DNA of 64,000 nucleotides from positions 310,001 through 374,000 of the forward strand of contig NZ_JACHHW010000005.1 in NCBI RefSeq assembly GCF_014202945.1, written 5' to 3'. This DNA is from Zhongshania antarctica (GTDB taxonomy: Bacteria; Pseudomonadota; Gammaproteobacteria; Pseudomonadales; Spongiibacteraceae). Under the pieces are notes generated by a model. It did not search any database. It was given only the letters and a program-made list of their open reading frames with translations, and had not been told where the DNA came from. Of the stretch, positions 17,682-27,322 are shown piece by piece (the first letter of the stretch is position 1; each line of letters starts with the position of its first letter). The position numbers and the translations under genes are program-made.

Positions 17682-20486
17682 CTAATGCGCCTCATCCCAA
17701 TTAGCACCAACCCCCACACCAACTTCCAACGGCACCGCCAAGTCCGCCGCCGCCATCATCAACCGCACAACCTCAGTTTGTACGGTTTCTAGGTCCGCTG
17801 GCGCGACCTCCAAAACCAATTCATCGTGAACCTGCATAATCATTTTAGCGTCCACGTTACTGCTGCTTAAATAGTCGTCCACAGCAATCATCGCCCGTTT
17901 GATGATATCCGCTGCCGTACCCTGCATTGGCGCATTGATTGCGGTGCGCTCGGCTGCCTGCCGGCGCATACCATTGCGCGCATTAATTTCAGGTAAGTGC
18001 AGACGGCGACCAAACAGGGTTTCAACATAGCCTTTTTCCGACGCAGAGACCCGAGTTTCGTCCATGTAACGCAACACCCCAGGATAACGTTCAAAATACA
18101 GATCAATATACTGCTGGGCCTCTTTGCGCCCCAAATGCAGCTGCCGCGCCAAACCAAAGGCGGACATACCGTAAATTAAACCAAAATTGATGGCCTTGGC
18201 ATTGCGCCGCTGCTCGTCGCTCACCTCATCGGTGCTGACGCCGAATACCTCAGCGGCCGTGGCGCGGTGGATATCTTCACCGCGAGAGAAGGCCTCGACC
18301 AAACCGCGATCACCCGACAAATGCGCCATTATCCGCAATTCAATCTGAGAGTAATCCGCCGCCAAAATCACATAGCCCGGCGGGGCGATAAAGGCTTGGC
18401 GAATACGCCGCCCTTCAGCGCTGCGAATGGGGATATTCTGTAGATTGGGGTCAGACGACGACAAGCGACCGGTCGCCGCCACCGCCTGATGGTAGGAGGT
18501 GTGAATGCGGCCGGTTTTAGGGTCTATCTGCAGGGGCAGCTTGTCGGTATACGTCGATTTCAGCTTGGCCATGCCCCGGTGCTCGAGTATTACTTTGGGC
18601 AAAGGGTAGTCGTGTGCCAGCTCTACCAAGACTTCCTCGGCGGTCGACGGCGCGCCTTTCGGGGTTTTTTTGGTCACCGGAATTTGCAGACGCTCAAACA
18701 AAATTTCACCCAATTGCTTGGGAGAGGCCAAATTAAACTCGCCGCCCGCCAGCGCATAGGCTTCTTTTTCAAGGGCCTGCATTTTCATGCCCAGCTCGTG
18801 ACTCTGCTTACTGAGCAACTCTCTGTCGACATAGGCGCCATTGCGCTCAATCCGCGACAGCACCGGCACCAAGGGTAGCTCAATATTTCGATACACCGCC
18901 AGCAGACCTTCGTGCTGCTGTATTTTTGGTAGCAGGGTCTGGTACAGCCGCAGCGTAATGTCCGCGTCTTCTGCCGCATAGGGGCCAGCCTGCTCGAGGG
19001 CAATCTGATTAAAGGTGATTTGCTTAGCGCCTTTACCCGCAATATCTTCAAAGTGAATAGTGCTGTGATCTAGGTATTTCAGCGCCAAGGTATCCATGTC
19101 GTGGCGACTGCCGGTGGAATCCAAGACATAGGACGCCAACATGGTGTCGTCGTGAATACCCCGTAAAGTAATGCCGTGATTAAGCAGCACATTGGCGTCG
19201 TACTTGAGATTTTGACCCACTTTATAGTGATCAGGATCTTCTAACAGCGGCTTTAGCTGGGCCAACACCGAGGCCTCTGCGAGCTGATCTGGCACGTCGA
19301 GATAGTCGTGACCAAAGGGCAAATAGGCCGCTTCCCCAGCATCTACCGCAAAAGACACCCCAACCACTCTGGCCTGCATATAATTCAAGCTGGTGGTTTC
19401 GGTATCAAAGGCGAAGATCTTGGCGGCGCGCAGCTTGGCCAGCCACACGTCAAAATCAGCTTGGCTCAATATAATTTGGTATTGGCAGGCATCCAGTTGC
19501 GGCGCCACAGTCGAGGTCAGTGCCAGCTCGTCGGCCATGGCCCCAGTACTCGCCAAACCTGACGGCACGGCCTCCGCAGCGCCTGATTCTGCGCTAATAT
19601 TAGCGCTGCGCTCCTCTCTGCTCAGCTCATCGACCCACGTTTTAAATTCATATTCTTTAAACAGGCTCAGCAAGCGCTCGGTGTCAGGCGCCTTGGGCAG
19701 AAGGTCGGCAACACCCACGTCCAATGGCACATCACATTTAATCGTGGCTAAGGTATAAGAGAGAAGGGCATTGTCATGACTGTCGGCCAATTTTTTAGCA
19801 ACACCTTTGGCGCCACGTATCGGTAAATCGGCAACCTTGTCGATGTTCTCATAAATACTGCTAACCCCGCCCAAGGCTTGAATCAGCGCCAGCGCGGTTT
19901 TCTCACCCACGCCCGCCACACCGGGAATATTGTCGACTTTGTCACCCATTAGGGCGAGAAAATCGATAATCAGCTCTGGGGGAATCCCAAATTTTTCTGT
20001 CACCCCAGCCACATCCATTACGGTGTCGGTCATGGTGTTCACCAAGGTGACATGCTCATTTACCAGCTGAGCCATGTCTTTATCGCCAGTCGATACCAAC
20101 ACCGGCCGCTCTTTACCCGCCTGGGCGGCGAGGGTGCCGATAACATCGTCAGCCTCGACGCCGTCAATCACCAGCCGAGGCAAACCCATGGCATCGATAA
20201 TCGCATTAATTGGCTCAACCTGACTGCGTAAATCGTCCGGCATAGGCGGACGCTGAGCCTTGTACTGGTCGTACATATCGTCGCGAAACGTCTTTCCCTT
20301 GGCGTCAAACACCACGGCAATAGGGCTGTCTGGGTAATCTTTGTACAACCGCCGCAACATATTGATCACCCCCTTTATTGCGCCAGTGGGCTGGCCCTTT
20401 GAGGTATTCAAAGGCGGCAAGGCATGAAAGGCACGGTAGAGGTAGGAGGAGCCGTCAACCAAGATCAGAGGTTTTATCGCAGTCAT
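17682..20486 (-). CDS. polA: DNA polymerase I
   Basis: A 934-residue three-domain polymerase for repair and Okazaki fragment processing. It has a 5'-3' exonuclease domain at about 1-300 ([34 protein letters not shown]), a 3'-5' exonuclease domain whose motif [10 protein letters not shown] keeps the catalytic Asp and Glu, and a polymerase domain with motif [16 protein letters not shown], motif [20 protein letters not shown] and motif [11 protein letters not shown]. All key residues are present and the length is normal, so it should be a full proofreading enzyme. It converges with engB. Confidence 0.97.
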   Translation of the reverse strand: MTAIKPLILVDGSSYLYRAFHALPPLNTSKGQPTGAIKGVINMLRRLYKDYPDSPIAVVFDAKGKTFRDDMYDQYKAQRPPMPDDLRSQVEPINAIIDAMGLPRLVIDGVEADDVIGTLAAQAGKERPVLVSTGDKDMAQLVNEHVTLVNTMTDTVMDVAGVTEKFGIPPELIIDFLALMGDKVDNIPGVAGVGEKTALALIQALGGVSSIYENIDKVADLPIRGAKGVAKKLADSHDNALLSYTLATIKCDVPLDVGVADLLPKAPDTERLLSLFKEYEFKTWVDELSREERSANISAESGAAEAVPSGLASTGAMADELALTSTVAPQLDACQYQIILSQADFDVWLAKLRAAKIFAFDTETTSLNYMQARVVGVSFAVDAGEAAYLPFGHDYLDVPDQLAEASVLAQLKPLLEDPDHYKVGQNLKYDANVLLNHGITLRGIHDDTMLASYVLDSTGSRHDMDTLALKYLDHSTIHFEDIAGKGAKQITFNQIALEQAGPYAAEDADITLRLYQTLLPKIQQHEGLLAVYRNIELPLVPVLSRIERNGAYVDRELLSKQSHELGMKMQALEKEAYALAGGEFNLASPKQLGEILFERLQIPVTKKTPKGAPSTAEEVLVELAHDYPLPKVILEHRGMAKLKSTYTDKLPLQIDPKTGRIHTSYHQAVAATGRLSSSDPNLQNIPIRSAEGRRIRQAFIAPPGYVILAADYSQIELRIMAHLSGDRGLVEAFSRGEDIHRATAAEVFGVSTDEVSDEQRRNAKAINFGLIYGMSAFGLARQLHLGRKEAQQYIDLYFERYPGVLRYMDETRVSASEKGYVETLFGRRLHLPEINARNGMRRQAAERTAINAPMQGTAADIIKRAMIAVDDYLSSSNVDAKMIMQVHDELVLEVAPADLETVQTEVVRLMMAAADLAVPLEVGVGVGANWDEAH

Positions 20487-20571
20487 AGTAGTGATTTAAC
20501 GCGTCATTATAGAAAGCGGAGAGTGTAGCACGAGGCTCTACGGCAAAATATTCCAGTCAGCGTCACGCAAA

Positions 20572-20687
20572 GTGTTACCGTTTTTCACATAAAAACCCAA
20601 TATGGCCACAACATTACCCAAAGGTTACCGAAAATTAAGGAGACAAGGCGGGTTATTGTGTTACCTTACGTAACACAAGGTAACCTT
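20572..20687. promoter_or_regulatory. cluster of GTTACC elements with overlapping inverted repeats
   Basis: Upstream of the small secreted protein lie GTGTTACC (20572-20579), GGTTACC (20623-20629), a perfect nine-base inverted repeat TTGTGTTAC/GTAACACAA with five-base spacer (20656-20678), and GGTAACC (20679-20685). A second inverted repeat TTACCTT/AAGGTAA (20661-20667 with 20677-20683) overlaps the first, so the two hairpins exclude each other in RNA. This looks like a multi-site operator or an RNA switch. The regulator is unknown. Confidence 0.5.
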
Positions 20688-20737
20688 TTGCCTTGTGCCG
20701 AGAGAAGATCACTCGGTTGATGAAAGGAGAGAGCAAA

Positions 20738-21004
20738 ATGAAAAACCTTACCAGCGCAATCTTAATCTTGGTTGCCAGTACTATGGCGACTGCTGCCGAA
20801 CCGGAAGTAGGTGCGAATCAGTCGCTGGTATTGGCTTACAACAAAACGGCCGAATTGCAAAAAGCCGACGCGCCAATTGAATACGCGTCAAAAGCTTCTG
20901 CAGATCGCTTTTTAGAGAAAACTCTGGATGTTGTATCAGCCACACTGAACGTGGAGCTGGATATGCAGACTCGCTACACAGTGCCTAGCATCGCCAAAAA
21001 CTAG
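20738..21004 (+). CDS. small secreted protein of unknown function
   Basis: An 88-residue protein with a clear signal peptide (about 1-19, MKNLTSAILILVASTMATAA) and a short mature region of about 69 residues without cysteines, ending TRYTVPSIAKN. AAGGAGA lies eight bases before the ATG, which fixes the start; the frame is open to 20693 without need. The mature part is predicted helical in the middle (SKASADRFLEKTLDVVSATL). I do not recognise a family. Its elaborate upstream repeats and strong ribosome site suggest tightly regulated, abundant expression. It stands alone between polA and znuA. Confidence 0.7.
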   Translation: MKNLTSAILILVASTMATAAEPEVGANQSLVLAYNKTAELQKADAPIEYASKASADRFLEKTLDVVSATLNVELDMQTRYTVPSIAKN

Positions 21005-21068
21005 GACCGCAGCGCAGGCTAGCTTGGCCCTGACCAAACACTAGCGTGCGCCCAGCCCTAATCGGCCG

Positions 21069-21905
21069 CTAAGCCGCGAAACAACTGAGAAATGCCTGCC
21101 CGAGCTGACGGTATAAGCGTAGAAAGCCGTCAGCCTTCTTCATCCCCACACCGAGGGGGTCAATTTCTATTACCGGTATATCCAAACCTGAGGTCAGCGC
21201 ATCTAGCATCGCCGTAGGGTATTGCGGCTCCCGAAAAACACAGGCAAATTCCCCCTTCTGCAGCCGCGACCGCAACTCTACAATATGCCGCGCACCGGGC
21301 AGGCGGTCCGACGTGGGCATAACGACCTCAGCTTCGGTGAGATTATAATGGCGCTCAAAACGGCTAAAACCGTCGTGCAGCAACAAATAGGGACGACCGC
21401 TTAAACGCGCAACATCGAGCTGAAGCTGCTTGTCGTACTGCCGAAACTCTGTGCTAAACCGCGCAGCGTTAGCATGAAAATAGGCGCCCCGAGTTGGCAT
21501 ACGGTCTGACAATACGCGGGCTATGCGCCGCGCCATGTGCTGAACCTGATCTGCGTCCATCCAAACGTGTGGGTCTTCACCCAAGCTCAACGCCGGGAAA
21601 AGGGCGACCGCATTACTCTGATCGACGACGGCCTTCTGTAAATACGACTCCATTGCTGGGCCAACCCAAAGCACCATGTCAGCACTGCGCAAGCGCTGCA
21701 TATCTGAGGGCCGCAATTGGAAGTCATGTGGTGAGACGGTAGCTGGCGCCAACACATCGACCGTTACCGCATCACCCGCAATGTCGCCAACGAGTAACTG
21801 CAGCGGCATAATACTGGTTAATATTACTGGTTTGTCGGCTGCCCAGGCCATATTGCTGAACATCCACACGAGCACCAATCCCGACACTATTGCTTTCAAG
21901 CACAT
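21069..21905 (-). CDS. znuA: zinc ABC transporter substrate-binding protein
   Basis: A 278-residue periplasmic cluster-9 binding protein that captures Zn2+ for the ZnuBC transporter. The signal peptide is about 1-23 (ending NMAWAAD). Likely zinc ligands are the histidines in TVSPHDFQLRPSD, EDPHVWMDA and LLLHDGFSRFE. The histidine-rich loop common in other ZnuA proteins is missing here; the sequence runs ALFPALSLGEDPHVW without it. The ATG at 21905 gives a good signal peptide, with GTG 21923 as an alternative. It is transcribed away from zur, with a shared Zur box. Confidence 0.93.
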   Translation of the reverse strand: MCLKAIVSGLVLVWMFSNMAWAADKPVILTSIMPLQLLVGDIAGDAVTVDVLAPATVSPHDFQLRPSDMQRLRSADMVLWVGPAMESYLQKAVVDQSNAVALFPALSLGEDPHVWMDADQVQHMARRIARVLSDRMPTRGAYFHANAARFSTEFRQYDKQLQLDVARLSGRPYLLLHDGFSRFERHYNLTEAEVVMPTSDRLPGARHIVELRSRLQKGEFACVFREPQYPTAMLDALTSGLDIPVIEIDPLGVGMKKADGFLRLYRQLGQAFLSCFAA

Positions 21906-21934
21906 TTCCCCATTGTTTATCACCGCACTAATGC

Positions 21935-21948
21935 AATATTATAACATT
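21935..21948. promoter_or_regulatory. Zur box between znuA and zur
   Basis: The minus-strand sequence AATGTTATAATATT matches the core of the gammaproteobacterial Zur operator (E. coli znu: AATGTTATAATAT). It lies 29 bases upstream of the znuA start and 36 bases upstream of zur, so one site can repress both directions when zinc is sufficient. Confidence 0.85.
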
Positions 21949-21984
21949 ATATTCTTTGCAAAACCCTCCGGACGCCCCAAAGTA

Positions 21985-22470
21985 ATGCACAACATTAACC
22001 CGCAGCACAATCACCAACACTGCATTGATGAAGCACTGCTCCGCGCCCGCGACCTCTGCCAGCAACGTCAGCTAAAATTCACCACTATCCGCGAGCTCGT
22101 ATTAACCACGGTGTGGTCAAGCCACAAACCAATAGGTGCCTATACTATTCTTGAAGAGCTGGCAAAAGAAGGCCTCCGCCGCCCCGCGCCACCAACGGTG
22201 TATCGCGCGCTGGATTTCCTTTTGGATAACGGCCTCGTCCACCGCATTGCGTCGCTCAACGCCTTTGTTGGCTGCAATGAGCCCGGCCACGCCCACCAAG
22301 GCCATTTTCTTATTTGTCGCCACTGCCAAGTTGCCCTTGAGCTGGATACCCAACTTATATACCCAGCAATTTCGGCCGCCGCAAAGCAGCAACACTTTGC
22401 GGTAGACACGGCTAGCCTCGAAGTTGTTGGCTGCTGCGCCCGCTGTAGCGAGGCTATAAGCAATGACTGA
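21985..22470 (+). CDS. zur: zinc uptake regulator, Fur family
   Basis: A 161-residue Fur-family repressor. The winged-helix region includes TTIRELVLTTVWSSHKPIGAYTILEEL and PPTVYRALDFLLDNGLVHRI (about 30-90). The metal-binding part has NEPGHAHQGHFLICRHCQ and a C-terminal CCARCSEA, giving the two CxxC pairs of the structural zinc site. It acts in the cytoplasm, binding DNA when zinc-loaded. Position between znuA and znuC and the nearby Zur box identify it as Zur rather than Fur. The ATG at 21985 is chosen by domain start; an open frame continues upstream. It overlaps znuC by eight bases. Confidence 0.93.
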   Translation: MHNINPQHNHQHCIDEALLRARDLCQQRQLKFTTIRELVLTTVWSSHKPIGAYTILEELAKEGLRRPAPPTVYRALDFLLDNGLVHRIASLNAFVGCNEPGHAHQGHFLICRHCQVALELDTQLIYPAISAAAKQQHFAVDTASLEVVGCCARCSEAISND

Positions 22471-23218
22471 GACTGCGCTGCTTCGCCTTGACAAGATTTC
22501 CTTGAAACACCAGCAACAAAGCTTGCTGAGCAATATCAGCCTAAGCCTATCTGCCAAGCAAATTATGACGATTATTGGCCCCAATGGCGCGGGTAAAAGT
22601 ACCCTGATAAAGGTCGCCCTGGGTTTAACCAAAGCCGACAGCGGCACGATCTACCGACGACCCGGCCTCCGTATTGGCTATATGCCGCAGCGGCTGAGCC
22701 TAAATCCATTAATGCCTTTAAGCGTGTCGCGGTTTTTAGCGATGGCCAAGTCTAATACAACGCAAATTGAGGCCGCCTTAGCCCGCACCGGCATTCAGCA
22801 TTTGCGCAACCGCCCCCTACACGATATTTCTGGCGGTGAAACCCAGCGAGTCTTGCTCAGCCGCGCCTTACTCAGCAGCCCCGACTTATTTGTGCTCGAC
22901 GAGCCCGCTCAAGGTGTGGATATCAGCGGTCAGACCGAACTTTACGAACTGATTAATGCCCTTCGCGACGATCTTGGTTGCGCGGTACTGATGGTGTCCC
23001 ACGACTTACATTGGGTAATGGCGCAAACCGATACGGTAATTTGCCTTAATCAACATATTTGCTGCCATGGCCATCCCGAACAAGTCAGTAGCGACCCTGA
23101 ATACTTAGCGCTGTTCGGCCGCCGCCATGCCGAAGCCGTCGCACTCTACCAACACGATCACGACCACCAACACGATATACACGGTGACGTAGTTTGCGAG
23201 CATAAGCACCATGATTGA
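22463..23218 (+). CDS. znuC: zinc ABC transporter ATP-binding protein
   Basis: A 251-residue ABC ATPase that powers zinc import. Walker A is GPNGAGKST (about 37-45), the signature is DISGGETQRVLLSRA, Walker B is LFVLDEPAQGVD, and the switch histidine lies in MVSHDLHWV. The C-terminus is histidine/aspartate-rich (YQHDHDHQHDIHGD and EHKHHD), which may buffer zinc. Its start overlaps zur and its end overlaps znuB by eight bases each, so zur-znuC-znuB form one coupled operon. Confidence 0.95.
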   Translation: MTETALLRLDKISLKHQQQSLLSNISLSLSAKQIMTIIGPNGAGKSTLIKVALGLTKADSGTIYRRPGLRIGYMPQRLSLNPLMPLSVSRFLAMAKSNTTQIEAALARTGIQHLRNRPLHDISGGETQRVLLSRALLSSPDLFVLDEPAQGVDISGQTELYELINALRDDLGCAVLMVSHDLHWVMAQTDTVICLNQHICCHGHPEQVSSDPEYLALFGRRHAEAVALYQHDHDHQHDIHGDVVCEHKHHD

Positions 23219-24002
23219 TATTTTACTCTATGCCTTGCTTGCCGGATTGATGGTCGCCGCGGTATGCGGCCCACTCGGCGCGCTGGTCACCTGGCAGCGC
23301 ATGGCCTACTACGGCGATACACTCGCGCACTCAGCACTGCTCGGCCTAGCGGTCGGCCTCGTATTGCAAGCCAATCTCCAATACAGCGTGCTATTTACCT
23401 GCCTTTTTATTGCCGTTGTTTTATTTACCCTGCAATGGTGGCGAAATATCGCCCTAGACAGCTTGCTGGGCATACTCTCGCACAGCAGTTTGGCGCTGGG
23501 TTTGGTTTGCCTGTCCTTTATCGACAATCAAGGTTTGGATTTAAACGCATTTTTATTTGGTGATTTACTGGCTATTTTGCGTGAAGACTTACTGAATTTG
23601 GCCATTATTTGTGCGCTCGTTTTAGGGCTATTGTGGCGCTACTGGTCGGCGTTAGTTGCCGTGTGTGCCCACGCCGAGCTGGCAGAGATAGAGGGCTTAC
23701 CGGTGCAACGACTACGCCTGCTACTCATGCTGATGGTCGCCGCTACGGTGGCAGTCGCAATGAAAATCGTCGGCGTACTCTTGATTACCGCCATGCTGAT
23801 CATTCCCGCCTCAGCTGCCGCGAGAGTCGCGCGCAGCCCAGAGCAGGCCTCACTTCTCGCAGCACTTATCGGTGCCATCGCGGTCTGCGGCGGATTAGCG
23901 GGGGCGTGGTATTGGGACACCCCAGCTGGGCCTAGTATCGTGCTGAGTGCCGGCGCCTTATTTGTATTGGGGCAATTAGCGCCGGGGTATAGGCGTAATT
24001 AA
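23211..24002 (+). CDS. znuB: zinc ABC transporter permease
   Basis: A 263-residue inner-membrane protein with about eight hydrophobic segments, the ABC-3 permease type. Typical stretches are GALVTWQRMAYYGDTLAHSALLG near residue 24, and MKIVGVLLITAMLIIPASAAARVA near residue 185. It forms the zinc channel with ZnuC and receives zinc from ZnuA. Start overlaps znuC. A long hairpin covers its stop codon and that of the convergent sco gene. Confidence 0.95.
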   Translation: MIDILLYALLAGLMVAAVCGPLGALVTWQRMAYYGDTLAHSALLGLAVGLVLQANLQYSVLFTCLFIAVVLFTLQWWRNIALDSLLGILSHSSLALGLVCLSFIDNQGLDLNAFLFGDLLAILREDLLNLAIICALVLGLLWRYWSALVAVCAHAELAEIEGLPVQRLRLLLMLMVAATVAVAMKIVGVLLITAMLIIPASAAARVARSPEQASLLAALIGAIAVCGGLAGAWYWDTPAGPSIVLSAGALFVLGQLAPGYRRN

Positions 24003-24035
24003 TAAACAGAGGCAGGGCGCCTGTGTTTATTAATT
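23997..24035. terminator. bidirectional terminator between znuB and sco
   Basis: A 12-base perfect A/T-rich stem (23997-24008 with 24024-24035) topped by an AGGC/GCCT inner stem. Because the outer arms are A/T-rich, each strand ends in a T-rich tail. The hairpin includes the stop codon of znuB (24000-24002) and reaches into that of the convergent sco gene (24034-24036). Confidence 0.7.
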
Positions 24036-24705
24036 AGTGATATTCGCGAATCGAAAGGTAGGCGCGCTTTAGCTTACTGATTTCCAGCGGTGCCTTAAAG
24101 AAACCGACCGAGTGGCCATTGGGGTTCACTAAGGCGACATTAGCGCTGTGCTCAACCTGATAGTTGCTGCCGCCACCGGGCACTTTAGTAAACGGAATAT
24201 TCAGCGAAGTGGCAAAGCGATGAATTTCTAAAAAGTCGCCAGTGATGCCACGAAACGCGGGATGAAAGAAATCCAAATAGCTATGCAACTGTTCGGGGGT
24301 ATCCCGGGCCGGATCAACACTGGTCAACCAAATTTGGGTATCAGCCTGAACCTCTGGCTCTAGCTCTTGATAGAAGGCTTTAAGCTGAGCAAGGGTAGTA
24401 GGGCAAACATCAGGGCAATAGGTAAAACCGAAAAAGATTAGATTCCATTTACCTTCCATAGAGATTGGCGTTAGTGTTTCGCCACGGTCATTCAGCAAAC
24501 TAAAATTGGGCAGTGTTCGCGGATTCTCGTAGAGGTAAGCCCCCTGAGATTTGAGCTCTTCCGCCGTCATCATGCGCGCGCGGGTAGCCGCATAAAAAAA
24601 GCCTGCCACCAGCACAATGCCCACCGCGACAATAGCCAGAACCGTTAAGCGAATTCCGCGCTGGCGCTCTGCTGCGCCGCCATTATTTACTGATTCTTCA
24701 CTCAT
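24034..24705 (-). CDS. SCO1/SenC copper chaperone
   Basis: A 223-residue membrane-anchored thioredoxin-fold protein that helps load the CuA site of cytochrome oxidase subunit II. One transmembrane segment lies at about 23-43. The copper ligands are the two cysteines of YCPDVCPTT and the histidine in [13 protein letters not shown]. It is the last gene of a minus-strand assembly group and overlaps cyoE by four bases, so it is co-translated with the heme O/A enzymes. Confidence 0.93.
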   Translation of the reverse strand: MSEESVNNGGAAERQRGIRLTVLAIVAVGIVLVAGFFYAATRARMMTAEELKSQGAYLYENPRTLPNFSLLNDRGETLTPISMEGKWNLIFFGFTYCPDVCPTTLAQLKAFYQELEPEVQADTQIWLTSVDPARDTPEQLHSYLDFFHPAFRGITGDFLEIHRFATSLNIPFTKVPGGGSNYQVEHSANVALVNPNGHSVGFFKAPLEISKLKRAYLSIREYH

Positions 24706-25613
24706 CGTGCATCAACCTCAAAGATGGTCATTGCTGGCAGTAAGTAATGATCCAAAAGCATAATCATAAACAGCGCCATTAAATAAATAATGGAATATTT
24801 AAACGTCGCCATCGGCGCCTTAGGGTTATTTCCCCGCAGCAAGACGATGGACCAATAGAGGAAACCCGCGCCCAAACAAACCGCACCGAGCAGATACAGC
24901 GAACCGCTCATACCCGTTGCAAAGGGCAACAGCGTCACCACAAACAATAAAATGGTGTAGAGCAGAGTGTGTAATTTGGTATACGCAATACCGTGGGTAA
25001 CCGGCAACATCGGAATATCCACTTTGGCGTAATCATCGCGGCGATGAATAGCCAAGGCCCAGAAATGCGGCGGTGTCCAAATAAAAATTATCAGAACCAG
25101 CAGCAGAGCATGACCGTGAATCTCATTGGTTACTGCCGTCCAGCCAAGCAGTGGCGGCGCGGCGCCAGCAATGCCACCAATAACAATATTTTGCGGCGTG
25201 GCCCGTTTTAAATACAGGGTGTAAACCACGGCATAGCCAAGCAGCGAGGCAAGGGTCAGCCACGCGGTGAGCGGGTTAACCAAAACGAGCAGGATCGCCA
25301 TACCGGCAATACCAATAATAGCGGCAAAAATACCGGCGTTGCGATTACTAACTCGGCCTTGAGCGATAGGGCGGTTGTGAGTACGCGCCATCACCAAATC
25401 AATGCGACTATCCACCAAATGGTTGATGGCGGCAGCTGCTGCCGCGCACAAGGCGATACCAAGGTTGCCGAATATCAAGGCATCCCACGGCACCATACCC
25501 GGCACCGACATGAACATGCCAATGACCGACGTTAGCAGCATTAGCAACACCACATTGGGCTTACATAACTCGTAATAATCCCGCCAATTGGCCGCCAACT
25601 GTGGCTGTGTCAT
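24702..25613 (-). CDS. cyoE: protoheme IX farnesyltransferase (heme O synthase)
   Basis: A 303-residue UbiA-family membrane prenyltransferase that adds a farnesyl group to heme B to make heme O, the precursor of heme A. It has about nine hydrophobic segments. The first aspartate-rich motif is [19 protein letters not shown] (about 65-83), the second is [15 protein letters not shown]. Overlap with ctaA upstream and sco downstream, four bases each, shows one operon. The name ctaB is also used. Confidence 0.95.
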   Translation of the reverse strand: MTQPQLAANWRDYYELCKPNVVLLMLLTSVIGMFMSVPGMVPWDALIFGNLGIALCAAAAAAINHLVDSRIDLVMARTHNRPIAQGRVSNRNAGIFAAIIGIAGMAILLVLVNPLTAWLTLASLLGYAVVYTLYLKRATPQNIVIGGIAGAAPPLLGWTAVTNEIHGHALLLVLIIFIWTPPHFWALAIHRRDDYAKVDIPMLPVTHGIAYTKLHTLLYTILLFVVTLLPFATGMSGSLYLLGAVCLGAGFLYWSIVLLRGNNPKAPMATFKYSIIYLMALFMIMLLDHYLLPAMTIFEVDAR

Positions 25614-26659
25614 ACCCGAACTCCCCCGCGGTTTACCGCCGCTGTAAAGACCAGATAACTGATTGTTACCTGGCTAAGCAATAGAAATGCACCAACAAGA
25701 TTATGAGCAACGGCGACACCGATCGGGAAGCTAAACGCAATATTGCTAATACCTAAGGCAATCTGCACTACCAATATAATGAGCATGACACTCGCCGCCT
25801 TGTTCGCGGGCGCCATACCTAATTGCCGCAACTTAAAGAATAAAAACAATAAATAGGCAGCCGTTACCATCGCGCCAACCCGGTGGCTAAAGTGAATCGC
25901 AACCCGAGCCGCATTATCCATGGTGCCACCAAGATAATTGGGGCCAATATGCTGCGCTATATTGAAACCCTCACTAAAGTTCATTGGCGGCAACCACGCC
26001 CCCTGACACTGAGGGAAATCAGGGCAGGCGATATCCGCATAATTAGCGGTGGTCCAACCACCAAGGGCAATCTGACAAATAACGACAACTAAACCCAACA
26101 ACACTAATGGCTTTAATGCCTGTAGCTTGGTTTCACTGATTGCCGGTACTTGCCAGTGTTGATTGTTTAAACGCAAGGTTAATAACCACAGCAGACTTAA
26201 GGTCGTAAAACCGCCAAGTAAATGCGATGTCACAACCTGCGGCCACAATTTTAAGGTGACCGTCCACATGCCAAACATGCCCTGCAAAATAATAAAGGCC
26301 AGAATAAATAAGGGCAGCTTCACCGGCTGCTCTGGCTTGCGCTGACGCACTGCAAATATCACCAAGCCAATAGTCAACAAACCCAAACTAGACGCTAAAT
26401 AACGGTGGATCATTTCCGGCCAGGTTTTGTCGTGTTCCACCGGCATATCGGGAAAGGCTTCGTTGGCCCGCGCCACTTCATGGTCGTCAGTAGGCCACAA
26501 CACATGACCGTAGCAGGTTGGCCAGTCAGGACAGCCCAAGCCGGCATCTGCGAGCCGGGTAAACACGCCCATCGCCAAAACGACGATAGCTACCAGACAA
26601 GAAAATAGGGCCAATCGAAATCCCGCTTTGCGTTGCGCCACTGTGTTAAATATTGCCAT
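25610..26659 (-). CDS. ctaA: heme A synthase
   Basis: A 349-residue polytopic inner-membrane monooxygenase that turns heme O into heme A. About eight hydrophobic segments; conserved histidines lie in [28 protein letters not shown] and VAHNLVGAF, the expected heme ligands. The first loop carries a cysteine pair ([10 protein letters not shown]) seen in many CtaA proteins, and a second pair is in [11 protein letters not shown]. It is followed by cyoE with a four-base overlap, so heme O and heme A synthesis are coupled. Confidence 0.95.
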   Translation of the reverse strand: MAIFNTVAQRKAGFRLALFSCLVAIVVLAMGVFTRLADAGLGCPDWPTCYGHVLWPTDDHEVARANEAFPDMPVEHDKTWPEMIHRYLASSLGLLTIGLVIFAVRQRKPEQPVKLPLFILAFIILQGMFGMWTVTLKLWPQVVTSHLLGGFTTLSLLWLLTLRLNNQHWQVPAISETKLQALKPLVLLGLVVVICQIALGGWTTANYADIACPDFPQCQGAWLPPMNFSEGFNIAQHIGPNYLGGTMDNAARVAIHFSHRVGAMVTAAYLLFLFFKLRQLGMAPANKAASVMLIILVVQIALGISNIAFSFPIGVAVAHNLVGAFLLLSQVTISYLVFTAAVNRGGVRV

Positions 26660-26701
26660 CGTTCTCTACCGTCTATTCTGTATCTAGCCGTTTTCCGCCA
26701 A

Positions 26702-27322
26702 CTACTTGATTAGGCGTCCCATATCTTTCAGCACATCCTTACCCAAAGTGGTCAGCGTAAGCTGCTCCATATCCGCCGCGCGATAATACATCATCACCCA
26801 GCCCATAGGGTCTACCACGTAAAAAGTACTCGCATCAAAGGGGTTGATGTCTAAGTTTTTAAGTTTACCAAGAAAGGCTTCACCGTCGGCCTGCAGCACC
26901 GTCATATCACTGTGTTCCGCCTCCAGAAAATCGCGCAGCTCCGGCGACAGTGGCCCGTCAGTAGCCAGATATATGCGCTCAACCCGATCTACCTTTTTAC
27001 CCATGGCAGTATGTGTCTGGCGGGTGAGGTAGAGCATGCGCTCGCAAGCATCGCGGCAATCTTGGCCACCAACAACCATAAACACCCAACGCGACTCAGC
27101 GCGGTTAAACAAGAATTCACCGCCATCGCGGCGCAGCGGATGCAAATCACCGAGCTGCATTGGCGGATTAATTAAGGTGCCACGATTAACGGTGGTGAAG
27201 GAGATAATGTCTTGCTTAGCCAAATAAAATACCGCGCTGGAAAGCAGAATCACGGCAATTGGGATGGTTAAAATAATCGTTAGCAGTTTTTTGCTACGCT
27301 TGTTGTCAGTCGGTATTGTCAT
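26702..27322 (-). CDS. membrane-anchored protein with a CxxxC motif, oxidase-assembly associated
   Basis: A 206-residue protein with one N-terminal membrane segment (about 14-34) and a periplasmic domain. It contains WVFMVVGGQDCRDACERMLYL with C89 and C93, spaced like the CxxxC copper site of Sco, and ends with FYVVDPMGWVMMYYRAAD...LKDMGRLIK, similar to the end of Sco-like thioredoxin folds. The conserved Sco histidine is not evident. It lies between SURF1 (four-base overlap) and ctaA, a place held by an unnamed protein in Pseudomonas too. A role in copper or redox handling during oxidase assembly is inferred. Confidence 0.75.
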   Translation of the reverse strand: MTIPTDNKRSKKLLTIILTIPIAVILLSSAVFYLAKQDIISFTTVNRGTLINPPMQLGDLHPLRRDGGEFLFNRAESRWVFMVVGGQDCRDACERMLYLTRQTHTAMGKKVDRVERIYLATDGPLSPELRDFLEAEHSDMTVLQADGEAFLGKLKNLDINPFDASTFYVVDPMGWVMMYYRAADMEQLTLTTLGKDVLKDMGRLIK

